Source: Gemmatimonadota bacterium (lineage in GTDB: Bacteria; Latescibacterota; UBA2968). From it: a stretch of 15,293 nt of DNA. The notes below the pieces were generated by a model. That model did not search any database. It was not told where the DNA came from and saw only the letters and a list, made by a program, of their open reading frames with translations. Positions 1 to 8,376 of the stretch are shown one piece after another. The position numbers and the translations under genes are program-made. The first letter of the stretch is position 1. The number at the start of each line of letters is the position of its first letter. The DNA is taken from contig PAXL01000030.1 of NCBI GenBank assembly GCA_002714465.1, positions 95,437 through 110,729 of the forward strand, in the 5' to 3' direction.

Positions 1-410
1 ACCTTCAGCCTACCCTTCTGCCCCCTCGACAGTGCGCCTACCCGCCGATCCCGCGGGAGGTCTAGGAAGTCGACCAGCTGTGACGCGCGTCCATCGTCCC
101 AGCCTCCGTAGAACCCGCTTACAAAGTCGAGCACTTCAGGGATCGTCATCCACGAATAGAACGGGTCCAACTCAGGCATGTAGGCAGTCACGCGCTTGGT
201 CTCTACCCCCGGCAGCCGACCATCGATCGACACCTCCCCTTCAGACGGAAGGGTCAGCCCGGCCAGAATCCGGAACAACGTACTTTTCCCCGATCCGTTC
301 TGACCCAGAACGCCGACTACACGGCCACGATCCACCTCGAAGGAGACGCCTTTCAGCGACCAAATCCCGGGGTAGGACTTCCAGAGTTTTTTCACTTCCA
401 AGTAAGCCAT
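1..410 (-). CDS. ABC-2 type transporter ATP-binding protein, N-terminal part
   Basis: This is the nucleotide-binding subunit of an ABC transporter; it would hydrolyse ATP at the inner face of the membrane to drive a separate permease. The reading frame starts at the ATG at 410-408 and runs off the left window edge, so only about 136 residues are visible. They include a Walker A motif GQNGSGKST (residues 36-44) and, near the window edge, the ABC signature region LSRGQKGRLK (from about residue 127). The segment TAYMPELDPFYSWMT (about 75-89) has Glu where many importers have the Q-loop Gln, as is usual in ABC-2/CcmA-like exporters. Walker B lies outside the window. It diverges from the TetR/RND operon. 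The substrate cannot be told. The SD is weak (GTGGGCT just upstream). Confidence 0.9.
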   Translation of the reverse strand, partial: MAYLEVKKLWKSYPGIWSLKGVSFEVDRGRVVGVLGQNGSGKSTLFRILAGLTLPSEGEVSIDGRLPGVETKRVTAYMPELDPFYSWMTIPEVLDFVSGFYGGWDDGRASQLVDFLDLPRDRRVGALSRGQKGRLK

Positions 411-499
411 AGCAGCCCACAATCTACCGATCTCTGCCGCTTCCGACACGGACTTTTCGCCGCCAACCGTGGCTCAAACTTCGCCTTTATTTTTCAATT

Positions 500-513
500 A
501 CTGTATTTACAGT
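500..513. promoter_or_regulatory. Palindrome, candidate repressor operator
   Basis: ACTGTATTTACAGT is a perfect inverted repeat with 6-bp arms and a 2-bp spacer, in the AT-rich gap between the divergent ABC ATPase and tetR genes. Its core TATTTAC.GT recurs at 562-572, inside the second palindrome. A TetR-family dimer is the obvious candidate ligand, but this is inference from position and symmetry. Confidence 0.4.
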
Positions 514-538
514 CACTTAAAACACGATGGGCATACTA

Positions 539-566
539 TTGACCAATACAGGGGCTTGGGTATATT
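539..566 (+). promoter_or_regulatory. Predicted sigma70-type promoter of the tetR-RND operon
   Basis: The -35 box TTGACC (539-544) is followed by a 16-bp spacer and the -10 box TATATT (561-566), which predicts transcription start near 573, about 60 nt before the tetR ATG. It is the best promoter match in the AT-rich 480-620 stretch. A palindrome (560-576) overlaps its -10 box, consistent with repression. Confidence 0.5.
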
Positions 567-576
567 TACCGTATAC
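560..576. promoter_or_regulatory. Palindrome over the -10 box, candidate operator
   Basis: GTATA-tttaccg-TATAC is a perfect 5-bp inverted repeat with a 7-bp spacer, superimposed on the predicted -10 box and start site of the tetR operon. A repressor bound here would block RNA polymerase. It shares TATTTAC.GT with the palindrome at 500-513. Autoregulation by the TetR protein is inferred, not shown. Confidence 0.4.
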
Positions 577-633
577 TTTTAAAACACTCGCTTAAATCAA
601 GTGATTAAATCAGGTGTTTAACAAGCTGGGCCC

Positions 634-1305
634 ATGTCAACGAATCCCGAATCTGACACACGAGAACGGCTTCTCGATGCCGCCGAGAAACTCTTCGCGG
701 CCAACGGCATAGGCGCGACTTCTCTGCGTGCCGTCACGGCCGAAGCAAAGGCGAACCTCGCATCCATCCACTACCACTTTGGATCGAAGGACGCCCTGCT
801 TTTCGAGGTATTTGCGCGACGCATCAAGCCGGTCAACGCTCGCAGGCTGACGCTCCTGGGCGCAGTCGAGCGTGACACACCGGGTGATCTGAGCGCCATC
901 GTGCGAGCCTTCGTCTCCCCTGCTTTAGAGCTTCTGAGTCGCCCCGAAATGGGTGGCCGCAACGTGACGGTCCTGATTGGTCGTCTTTATACAGAACCAA
1001 TGCAGATCAGGCTCGAGATCCTGACCATGTTCGAGGAAGTCGCAACGCGATTCACGGCAGCGATTAGCGCCTCCCTTCCCCATCTCGATCCTGTCGAGCT
1101 ATTCTGGCGGTTCCATTTTATGGTCGGAAGCATGGCCTTCCCTATGGTTGCGGGCGATATCGTCGAAGCTAGGGCCAGACAGATCGGCGAAGTCAGTGAC
1201 GTCGACAAAAATATCGACAGACTTGTTCGCTTCATCTCGGGAGGCTTAGCTGCCCCAGCTACCGAGGATGACGCAGTCAGCAAGGAGGATCAGGGTGAGG
1301 ACTAG
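634..1305 (+). CDS. TetR/AcrR-family transcriptional regulator
   Basis: This is a cytoplasmic dimeric repressor, 223 residues, normal for the family. The N-terminal TetR DNA-binding domain is clear: helix 1 at about residues 9-24 and the helix-turn-helix at about 28-56, with the family hallmark SIHYHFGSKDALL. The remainder is the ligand-binding/dimerisation domain; the segment after the helix-turn-helix (VFARRIKPVNARRLTLL) resembles the PsrA-like subgroup. It is the first gene of the efflux operon and its 3' end overlaps the outer-membrane factor gene, so it most likely represses that operon and is released by an efflux substrate. That is inference from gene order. The SD is weak: CAGGTG at 611-616 is far from the ATG. 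The ATG lies about 60 nt after the predicted transcription start. Confidence 0.93.
   Translation: MSTNPESDTRERLLDAAEKLFAANGIGATSLRAVTAEAKANLASIHYHFGSKDALLFEVFARRIKPVNARRLTLLGAVERDTPGDLSAIVRAFVSPALELLSRPEMGGRNVTVLIGRLYTEPMQIRLEILTMFEEVATRFTAAISASLPHLDPVELFWRFHFMVGSMAFPMVAGDIVEARARQIGEVSDVDKNIDRLVRFISGGLAAPATEDDAVSKEDQGED
1282..1288 (+). promoter_or_regulatory. Ribosome binding site deciding the start of the outer-membrane factor gene
   Basis: AAGGAGG lies inside the end of tetR, 6 nt before a GTG at 1295. An in-frame ATG at 1268 lies upstream of this SD and has no SD of its own, so the GTG is preferred. The resulting N-terminus (MRTSVLILGALATAC) is a compact lipoprotein signal peptide. Confidence 0.7.
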
Positions 1306-2746
1306 TGTCTTGATACTAGGCGCGCTGGCCACTGCGTGTGGGACGGCACCGGTCACACAGCGACCGGATCTGCGTGTGGAAGTCGCTAAGGCCTGGGCTC
1401 AGGCCGACTCCGCAGCAAGCACCGAAGGCACGTGGTGGTCACGACTCGGGGACGCTTCCTTGGAGGCACTGATCGATGAAGCGTTCGAGAGCAACCTGAA
1501 TCTCAAGGCCGCTTCGGCGAGATTACGGGCAGCACAGGGACAGGCCAAAATCGCGGGCGCGCCTCTGCTTCCGCAGATTACGACCGGAGGCTCCGGCTCC
1601 AAGCGCAAACAGGTCTTCGTCGGATTCCCAATCCCGGGCGCAGAGGAATCTGGTCCGGCTTCATCTAAATCCGAGAGCTTCGGCGTATCCCTCGATGTTT
1701 CCTGGGAACTCGACCTCTGGGGTCGGCTGAGTGCCAGTCGTGCGGCCGCGGTTGCAGACAGGCAAGCAGCCGTGGCTACCTTTTCCGGGGCCCGACAGTC
1801 TCTCGCCGCACAGACGTCCAAAGCTTGGTTTGCTCTGATCGAAGCACAGAGGCAGGTCGACCTTTCTCACGCCACGGTGGACAACTACACAACGTCGCTC
1901 AGACAAGTCGAGGACCGTTATAACAGGGGTATCCGACCATCTCTCGACCTTCGACTGACCCGCAGCGACCTAGCGGCCGCACGAGATCAACTCTATCAGC
2001 GTCAACTCCTACTCGAAAGAGCAAGGCGTCAGGTCGAAGTCATCCTCGGTCGGTACCCATCCGGCCATATGGACGCGGGTCAGACGCTCCCAACCCTCTC
2101 TGAACCCGTACCCGCCGGAATCCCCTCCGAGATCCTCGGTAGACGCCCCGACCTGATTGCCGCTGAGCGCCGTCTCGGGTCAGGCGTTATGCGCCACAAG
2201 GAAGCCCTGCGTAATCGCTTCCCCCGAATCACGCTCACGGGTTCAACTGGGCGGACCAGCGAAACACTCTCCGACCTATCTCGCGGCGACTTCACCGTCT
2301 GGAACTTCGCGGCCGGCCTGCTGCAGCCCTTGTTCCAGGGAGGTCGCATCCAAGGGAATATCGACCTAACTCAAGCACTCCGCGACGAGGCGCTCGCAAA
2401 CTACATCGGCACGGTTCTGCGGGCCTTTGCCGAGGTCGAAAACGCACTTGCCGCCGAAGAGCTTCTGAACGCCCGGGAAGCTGAACTGACCATAGCGGCA
2501 GAGGAAGCAAGCGCAGCACGGATGTTGTCAGAGAACCGATATCAGCGAGGCATTACGGATCTGATAACGATGCTGCAGGCTCAGAGAGCGGCATACCTCA
2601 CCGAAAGCCAGCTGCTCTCGTTAAAACGCCAGCGTCTCGATGCTCGCATCGACCTGCACCTTGCTCTAGGTGGCGACTTCAAGTCACGCGAAGACGTCCT
2701 CAGCTCCCGACCAACAACCGAATCAGCTGGAGAAACGACACGATGA
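1295..2746 (+). CDS. RND efflux outer-membrane factor, NodT/OprM-type lipoprotein
   Basis: This is the TolC-like channel that carries RND pump substrates across the outer membrane. From the GTG at 1295 it is 483 residues; the ATG at 1268 would give 492. A lipobox LATAC places the lipidated Cys at residue 15, followed by two outer-membrane efflux repeats. Recognisable family segments are WWSRLGDASLEALIDEAFESN, the LRAAQGQAKIAGAPLLPQI helix, SWELDLWGRLSASRAAA at the first repeat, and RRPDLIAAERRLGS and LLQPLFQGGRIQGNID in the second repeat. Length is typical. It overlaps tetR by 11 nt and the adaptor gene by 4 nt (ATGA), so translation is probably coupled through the operon. Family assignment is secure; the substrate is unknown. 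Confidence 0.93.
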   Translation: MRTSVLILGALATACGTAPVTQRPDLRVEVAKAWAQADSAASTEGTWWSRLGDASLEALIDEAFESNLNLKAASARLRAAQGQAKIAGAPLLPQITTGGSGSKRKQVFVGFPIPGAEESGPASSKSESFGVSLDVSWELDLWGRLSASRAAAVADRQAAVATFSGARQSLAAQTSKAWFALIEAQRQVDLSHATVDNYTTSLRQVEDRYNRGIRPSLDLRLTRSDLAAARDQLYQRQLLLERARRQVEVILGRYPSGHMDAGQTLPTLSEPVPAGIPSEILGRRPDLIAAERRLGSGVMRHKEALRNRFPRITLTGSTGRTSETLSDLSRGDFTVWNFAAGLLQPLFQGGRIQGNIDLTQALRDEALANYIGTVLRAFAEVENALAAEELLNAREAELTIAAEEASAARMLSENRYQRGITDLITMLQAQRAAYLTESQLLSLKRQRLDARIDLHLALGGDFKSREDVLSSRPTTESAGETTR

Positions 2747-3921
2747 CACTCAACATGAAGGTAGTCGCCCCGATCGGAATCCTAGTGTTCGGGCTCGCCG
2801 GCGCCGCCGTCCTTGTGGCTGCCAAATCCAGCGTGGAAACAGAGCCACCGAGGACGCCCCCTCCCCTGATCCGAGCACTCGACGTGCGAGCCGAGTCTCT
2901 CAAGCTCAAGGTCTCGACTCAGGGTACAGTCGCTCCAAGAACCGAAAGCGATCTCATCGCACAGGTCAGCGGCCAAGTCGTCGAGATTTCCAGGAAGTTC
3001 GCAAACGGAGGATTCTTCGAGAAAGGCGACATCCTAGTCCAGATCGACCAGCGCGACTATGAGTTGACGCTGGCAACAGCAAACGTGGAGGTTGCCCAGG
3101 CAGAGGTGCGCTTCGCGCAGGAGCAGGAAGAGTCGAAGGTGGCTCAAACGGAGTGGGAGAAGGTCGGAGAAGGCGTGCCGAGCGACCTCGTACTCCGTAA
3201 ACCGCAGCTCGCTCAGGCCCGTGCCGCCCTCGATGCCGCAAGGGCGCGCTACCAGATGGCGAAGCTGAAATTGGAACGAACATCGGTCAAGGCCGCATTC
3301 GACGGCCGAGTGCGCACAAAACGCGTCGATGTAGGGCAGGTCGTGGGACCTAACACACCGCTCGGTCGTGTGTATGCCGTCGACTACGCGGAAGTCCGAC
3401 TACCGATCCCGGACCCGGAACTGAAATACCTCGACGTCTCGCTACATCGGACAGGAGAGGCCGAGCTCGAGGATGGGCCAAGTGTAGAGTTTCACGCTGA
3501 CTTCGCTGGAAGCCGCTACACCTGGGCCGGCCAGGTCGTTCGTGTGGAGGGTGAGATCGACCCACAGACGCGAATGGTCAACCTCGTGGCACGCGTGAAC
3601 GATCCGTATGCGGCGCCGGAGGATGATGTTCGGCCACCGCTAGCCGTCGGTCTGTATGTCGAGGCCGACATAGGCGGTAAGACAGTGGACGACGCCTTTG
3701 TACTACCCCGATCGGCTCTGCGAGGGCGGAGCCAGGTCTTGGTCGTGGAAGACGAGCGGCTCTACTTCCGAAACGTGATCGTCCTTCGATCGGACAGTGA
3801 GCACATCATCGTTACGGATGGGCTTACGACAGGCGAGCGTGTGTGCATCTCGCCTCTCGACACCGTTGTAGACGGTATGCGAATTAGGAGCAGCGCTGGA
3901 GTAAAAAGAGGTATCGGATGA
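2743..3921 (+). CDS. RND efflux periplasmic adaptor (membrane fusion protein, HlyD/AcrA type)
   Basis: This adaptor links the inner-membrane RND pump to the outer-membrane channel. It has 392 residues. An N-terminal hydrophobic segment (about 7-27) has no lipobox Cys, so it is probably a membrane anchor rather than a lipoprotein. Next come a first half-lipoyl motif (GQVVEISRKFANGGFFEKGDI, about 76-96), a helical hairpin rich in Ala, Glu and Lys (about 105-180), the second half-lipoyl motif (AAFDGRVRTKRVDVGQVV, about 187-204), then beta-barrel and membrane-proximal domains (INLVAR-like segment VNLVARVNDPYA). The start ATG overlaps the previous stop as ATGA, with GGAG about 10 nt upstream. It overlaps the permease gene in the same way. 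Confidence 0.94.
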   Translation: MTLNMKVVAPIGILVFGLAGAAVLVAAKSSVETEPPRTPPPLIRALDVRAESLKLKVSTQGTVAPRTESDLIAQVSGQVVEISRKFANGGFFEKGDILVQIDQRDYELTLATANVEVAQAEVRFAQEQEESKVAQTEWEKVGEGVPSDLVLRKPQLAQARAALDAARARYQMAKLKLERTSVKAAFDGRVRTKRVDVGQVVGPNTPLGRVYAVDYAEVRLPIPDPELKYLDVSLHRTGEAELEDGPSVEFHADFAGSRYTWAGQVVRVEGEIDPQTRMVNLVARVNDPYAAPEDDVRPPLAVGLYVEADIGGKTVDDAFVLPRSALRGRSQVLVVEDERLYFRNVIVLRSDSEHIIVTDGLTTGERVCISPLDTVVDGMRIRSSAGVKRGIG

Positions 3922-6900
3922 AAACCGCCATTTCCTGGTTCGCGCGCAACACCGTCGCTGCTAACCTGCTGATGATCCTGATCCTTGGTTTCGGCGTCCT
4001 GACAGTGTCCAAACTTCGGATGGAAATTTTTCCCGAATTCTCCGCAGACGTGATCAGCGTATCGGTCGTCTACCCGGGTGCCGCCCCAGCAGAGGTCGAG
4101 GAGGCGATCTGTGTTCGCATCGAAGAAGCCGTTCAGGGCCTTGAAGGCATCAAAGAGATCTCCTCGACGGCGAACGAAAACGTCGGAACGGTAAATATCG
4201 AGATTCAACAGGGATTCGACATACGGAAGCTGCTCGACGATGTGAAGGCCCGAATTGATGCGATTGATACGTTCCCAGACGAGGCAGAAGAGCCGAGCTC
4301 TAAGGAAATCATCATCAGCCGGGAAGTCATTTATGTGGCGATCTCGGGAGATACAGACGAACAAAGCCTGAAAATCGTCGGTGAACAGATTCGCGATGAG
4401 ATCTCGGCTCTTTCGGGTATCACCCAGGTCGCTCTTCTGGCAGCACGCCCTTACGAAATCGCCGTTGAAATCTCCGAGACAACCCTCCGGCAGTACAACC
4501 TCAGCTTCAACGAGGTTGCCCAGGCGGTCCGTCGATCGTCGCTGGACCTTCCCGGTGGTTCAATCCGATCGGTCGGCGGCGAGATCCTCCTTCGCACGAA
4601 GGGTCAAGCCTACGTCGGAGAAGACTTCGAGAACATCGTCCTGCGTGCGCGTCCGGACGGCACCCACCTTCTCTTGAAGGATGTAGCATCAATCGTAGAC
4701 GGCTTTGCAGAGACCGATCAGTTCTCCAGGTTTGACGGCAAGCCCACCGTCATCGTCAAGGTCTCGCGTGTAGGCGACGAGAACGCCCTTAAGATCGCAG
4801 AGGACGTCAAGTCCTACATTACCGAAGCCCAACGGAGACTTCCCGACGGGATCACACTCACCACTTGGGCAGACTTTTCGCGGATCCTGCAGGGCCGACT
4901 CGACCTGATGCTGAGGAACGGCCAGATGGGATCCCTCCTGGTCCTCCTTTCTCTGACTCTGTTTCTGAGGCTTCGACTCGCGTTCTGGGTCGCTCTCGGG
5001 ATCCCGATTTCGTTCCTGGGCGCGATCGGCCTGATGCCTTCGATAGACGCATCGATCAACCTGATCTCGCTGTTCGGATTCATCGTGGTGCTCGGGATCG
5101 TTGTCGATGATGCCATTATCGTCGGCGAAAACATCTACCGCCATTACCAGATGGGTAAAAATGGACTCAGAGCTGCGATCGATGGTGCGCAGGAAGTGGC
5201 CGTACCTGTAATCTTTGCCGTGCTCACGTCGATCGCCGCCTTCTCCCCCTTGCTTATGGTTCCCGGCCAGACGGGCAAGATCATGAAGCTGATCCCTCAG
5301 ATCGTGATACTCGCCCTCGTCTTCTCATTGATCGAATCGCTCCTCGTGTTGCCCGCACATCTTGGGCACTTGCGGATGCAGAGAGAAGACGAAGAGAAAG
5401 GGAACACCCGCTGGCATCGCTTTCAGCGCTTCTTCTCAAAGGGGTTGGCCAGCTTCGTGGACAAATATTACCGGCCCACTCTAGAGCGTGCTCTTGAGTG
5501 GAGATATGCCACACTATCCTCGGGATTCGCAACGCTCTTCATTACGGTCGGCCTGGTAGGAGGCGGCTTCATCAAGTTCGTCTTCTTCCCACCCGTGGAC
5601 GCCGACAACGTCGTTGCCGTTCTCGAAATGCCGCGTGGGACACCTGCGGAGATCACAGCTGAAGCAATCGCGAAGATCGAGAAAGCAGGGATGGAGATTC
5701 GCAAAGAAATCCAAACAGATGCCCCCGAGCAGATCTTCAAACACATGCTGGCTTCAGTCGGTAACCAGCCCTCTGTCAGAGTCCAGCAGCAGAACTCGGG
5801 CGGTAATGGTGGTGCGTTCTCTGCTGCCCATCTGGGTGAAGTCAACATGGAGCTAACGCCTGCAGAGAGCCGCTCAGTGACCGCCTCTGAAGTATCCAGA
5901 CGCTGGCGTGAGCGCGTCGGATCGATCCCGGATGCGAGAACTTTGACCTTCTCGTCAAACCTCTTCTCGCTGGGCGATCCGATCAACATCCAGTTCGCCG
6001 GACAGAGCTACGACGAGCTCCAGACGGTCGCGACGAAACTCAAGACTCGGCTGGACGAGTATCCGGGTGTCTATGACATCGGTGACTCGTTCCGCCCCGG
6101 TAAAAAGGAAATCAAACTCACGCTTACCAAAGCGGCAGAGACCCTCGGACTAACCCTGGGAGATTTGGGACGACAGGTGCGACAAGCCTTCTACGGTGAG
6201 GAAGCACAGCGGATTCAGCGTGGAAGGGATGATGTGAAGGTGATGGTGCGGTATCCGGCGACTGAACGACGGTCGCTCGGCGACCTTGAGAACATGCGAA
6301 TCCGCACACCTGCAGGCGCAGAGGTCCCGTTTTCGGTTGCCGCAGAGGCAGAAATCGGTCGCGGTTTCGCGTCGATTCAGCGGAAAGATCGTCAGAAGGT
6401 CGTCAACGTCACAGCAGACGTGGATCTGAAGGTTACGAACGCGAACGAGATTATCGCAGACCTCACCGCGACCGTATTACCAGAGATCCTGCAGGACCAT
6501 CCAAGGGTTCGGTATTCGCTTGAGGGCGAGCAACGAGAGCAGGCAGAGACAATGTCGGGTCTTGGCGGCAGCTTCACGCTCGCCTTGATGCTAATCTACA
6601 TCCTGCTGGCGATTCCGTTCAAGTCCTACACACAGCCTCTAATAATCATGAGCGCCATCCCCTTCGGCATCGTTGGTGCCACTTGGGGTCACCTGATCAT
6701 GGGCATGGACCTCACGGTGCTCTCTATGTTCGGGGTTGTCGCGCTGACAGGCGTGGTCGTGAACGACAGTCTTGTGATGGTTGACTTTATCAACAGGAAC
6801 AGGGACGCAGGGAAATCGACCTTCGAGTCGATCCGTGAGGCGGGGTCACAGCGATTCAGACCAATCCTGCTGACATCGGTAACGACGTTCCTTGGCCTAA

Positions 6901-7103
6901 GCCCGATACTCTTGGAAAAGAGCCTGCAGGCCCAGTTTCTGATTCCCATGGCCATCTCGCTCGGATTCGGCGTGCTCTTCGCTACGTTTATCACCCTGAT
7001 CCTTGTTCCGGTTCTCTACTTCATCCTCGATGATATCCAAGCTCTGGTTATACGGTGGCTGGGGCGCAAGGAGAAACCTGAACGTCTAAGCCAGGTTGCG
7101 TAA
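3918..7103 (+). CDS. RND efflux permease, AcrB/HAE-like
   Basis: This is the proton-driven inner-membrane pump, 1061 residues and full length for the family, with 12 predicted membrane segments in two halves separated by large periplasmic loops. Visible landmarks are TM1 (about 10-32, NTVAANLLMILILGFG), the pore-domain segment VYPGAAPAEVEEAICVRIEEA, and TM4 with the paired acidic residues Asp397-Asp398 in VLGIVVDDAIIVGENIY, matching AcrB Asp407-Asp408. In TM10 the motif VVVNDSLVMVDFINR places Asn949 where AcrB has the essential Lys940. The SD AGAGG lies 6 nt before the ATG, which overlaps the adaptor stop as ATGA. Drug or toxin export is inferred from the operon. No intrinsic terminator was found directly after the stop. 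Confidence 0.95.
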   Translation: MKTAISWFARNTVAANLLMILILGFGVLTVSKLRMEIFPEFSADVISVSVVYPGAAPAEVEEAICVRIEEAVQGLEGIKEISSTANENVGTVNIEIQQGFDIRKLLDDVKARIDAIDTFPDEAEEPSSKEIIISREVIYVAISGDTDEQSLKIVGEQIRDEISALSGITQVALLAARPYEIAVEISETTLRQYNLSFNEVAQAVRRSSLDLPGGSIRSVGGEILLRTKGQAYVGEDFENIVLRARPDGTHLLLKDVASIVDGFAETDQFSRFDGKPTVIVKVSRVGDENALKIAEDVKSYITEAQRRLPDGITLTTWADFSRILQGRLDLMLRNGQMGSLLVLLSLTLFLRLRLAFWVALGIPISFLGAIGLMPSIDASINLISLFGFIVVLGIVVDDAIIVGENIYRHYQMGKNGLRAAIDGAQEVAVPVIFAVLTSIAAFSPLLMVPGQTGKIMKLIPQIVILALVFSLIESLLVLPAHLGHLRMQREDEEKGNTRWHRFQRFFSKGLASFVDKYYRPTLERALEWRYATLSSGFATLFITVGLVGGGFIKFVFFPPVDADNVVAVLEMPRGTPAEITAEAIAKIEKAGMEIRKEIQTDAPEQIFKHMLASVGNQPSVRVQQQNSGGNGGAFSAAHLGEVNMELTPAESRSVTASEVSRRWRERVGSIPDARTLTFSSNLFSLGDPINIQFAGQSYDELQTVATKLKTRLDEYPGVYDIGDSFRPGKKEIKLTLTKAAETLGLTLGDLGRQVRQAFYGEEAQRIQRGRDDVKVMVRYPATERRSLGDLENMRIRTPAGAEVPFSVAAEAEIGRGFASIQRKDRQKVVNVTADVDLKVTNANEIIADLTATVLPEILQDHPRVRYSLEGEQREQAETMSGLGGSFTLALMLIYILLAIPFKSYTQPLIIMSAIPFGIVGATWGHLIMGMDLTVLSMFGVVALTGVVVNDSLVMVDFINRNRDAGKSTFESIREAGSQRFRPILLTSVTTFLGLSPILLEKSLQAQFLIPMAISLGFGVLFATFITLILVPVLYFILDDIQALVIRWLGRKEKPERLSQVA

Positions 7104-7122
7104 ACCTTTGAAATCGTATGGG

Positions 7123-7151
7123 TTGCAGCCGGCTGACGGTTTACATATCTT
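7123..7151 (+). promoter_or_regulatory. Weak candidate promoter for nadA
   Basis: TTGCAG (7123-7128) and TATCTT (7146-7151) are separated by 17 bp, predicting a start near 7158 and a leader of about 70 nt. A perfect 10-bp palindrome (CAGCCGGCTG, 7126-7135) and a 7-bp inverted repeat GTAAACC/GGTTTAC (7100-7106 and 7138-7144) overlap it and could be regulator sites. The -35 match is poor. Confidence 0.3.
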
Positions 7152-7167
7152 AAGCATCAATTAGGAG

Positions 7168-7189
7168 GCCGCGCCCGTTTCCGCGCGGC
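7168..7189 (+). repeat. GC-rich hairpin in the nadA leader
   Basis: GCCGCGC and GCGCGGC form a perfect 7-bp stem around the 8-nt loop CCGTTTCC. No T-run follows, so this is not a standard terminator. It lies between the candidate promoter and the nadA ribosome binding site, and could be a leader structure or the 3' end of the RND message. Confidence 0.4.
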
Positions 7190-7226
7190 ACAAGGGTCAA
7201 CAGACGAATATCTGGAGTTGTTTAAT

Positions 7227-8273
7227 ATGGGCATTCAGGCTGACACGCTGGAAGCGACCTACGACGCGATGCGTGAGAAGCTGTCGGGGATCGTGCCCGA
7301 AATCGAGCTGCGCTATAAGGCAGAACTCGCTTTCGAGATCAATCAACTAAAGCAAGAACGCGGCGCAATCATCCTCGGTCATAATTACATGGAGCCGGCG
7401 CTGTTCCACTCGGTTCCGGATGTCGTTGGAGACTCTCTCGAGCTCAGCCGCAAAGCCGCCCAGACCGAGGCAGACCCGATTGTCTTCTGTGGTGTCAGGT
7501 TCATGGCCGAGACCGCGAAGATCCTGAATCCGGACAAGACAGTTCTTCTGCCGGCAAAGCGCGCGGGCTGCTCACTAGCCGAGAGCATCACAGCAGAGGA
7601 TGTCCGCGAACTCAAACAGCGGTTTCCTGGTATCCCGGTCGTTACCTATATCAATACCTACGCAGACGTGAAGGCTGAGACGGATGTCTGCTGCACCTCG
7701 GGGAATGCTGCTCGAGTCGTCAACTCGTTCGAGGAAGAAACGATCATCTTCTTGCCTGACGAGTATCTCGCCGCAAACGTCGCAAAGGAGACTGGAAAGA
7801 AGATCATCTTTCCGACCAAGGAATCCGTCGACGACCCGAAGCCCGGCATCGACTACCAGATCGTCGGGTGGCACGGACGGTGTGAGGTCCACGAGAAGTT
7901 CACCGTCGAGGATATCGAGAACGTGCGCGCCCAATTCCCAGACGTCCTCGTGCTCGCACATCCGGAATGCAGTCCGGAAGTCGTCGAGGCCTCGGACTTC
8001 TCAAGCAGCACCTCCGCGATGGTCAACTTCGTCAAGGAATCAGATAAGCACGACATCCTGCTCCTGACCGAATGCAGCATGGGTGACAACATCGCCGCCA
8101 TGGCTCCGGAGAAGGAAATGGTCCGGCTCTGCAGCATCCGGTGTCCCCACATGAACGAGATAACACTCGAAGACACGCTTAACGCGCTAAAAAACAACGA
8201 GCGTGTCATCGACGTCCCAGAAGAGATTCGTGTAAAGGCCTTACGATCAGTACAACGTATGCTCGAGCTGTAG
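7227..8273 (+). CDS. nadA: Quinolinate synthase A
   Basis: NadA condenses iminoaspartate with dihydroxyacetone phosphate to quinolinate, the first ring precursor of NAD, using a [4Fe-4S] cluster in the cytoplasm. The 348-residue product has the NadA hallmarks GHNYMEP (51-57), DVVGDSLELSRKA (65-77), VFCGVRFMAETAKIL and HPECSPEVVE. The three cluster Cys are visible as Cys115 (GCSLAE), Cys219 (HGRCEVH) and Cys306 (RCPHMN). The ATG at 7227 is chosen because GGAG (7213-7216) is 10 nt upstream; a TTG at 7218 sits almost on top of that SD. nadB and nadC are not in the window, so this gene stands alone. It ends before a bidirectional terminator. Confidence 0.97.
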   Translation: MGIQADTLEATYDAMREKLSGIVPEIELRYKAELAFEINQLKQERGAIILGHNYMEPALFHSVPDVVGDSLELSRKAAQTEADPIVFCGVRFMAETAKILNPDKTVLLPAKRAGCSLAESITAEDVRELKQRFPGIPVVTYINTYADVKAETDVCCTSGNAARVVNSFEEETIIFLPDEYLAANVAKETGKKIIFPTKESVDDPKPGIDYQIVGWHGRCEVHEKFTVEDIENVRAQFPDVLVLAHPECSPEVVEASDFSSSTSAMVNFVKESDKHDILLLTECSMGDNIAAMAPEKEMVRLCSIRCPHMNEITLEDTLNALKNNERVIDVPEEIRVKALRSVQRMLEL

Positions 8274-8314
8274 GGACTGACACTCGTCAGCGCAGTTGTG
8301 TTCCGCAAACAGAA

Positions 8315-8347
8315 AGGCCCCCAATCTCTCGACCGGGGGCCTCTTTT
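8315..8347. terminator. Bidirectional intrinsic terminator between nadA and the amidohydrolase gene
   Basis: AGGCCCCC (8315-8322) pairs with GGGGGCCT (8335-8342), an 8-bp stem with a 12-nt loop. It is followed by CTTTT on the plus strand and by TTTCTGTTT on the minus strand. It sits between the convergent stops of nadA (8273) and the M20 gene (8377). Confidence 0.8.
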
Positions 8348-8376
8348 GAGCGTATTCGTCCGTGAGAGAGACTCGG

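Noticed and set aside
32..412. Plus-strand frame of 126 codons at the left edge
   Set aside because: It is the antisense shadow of the ABC ATPase, whose minus-strand frame carries Walker A and signature motifs.
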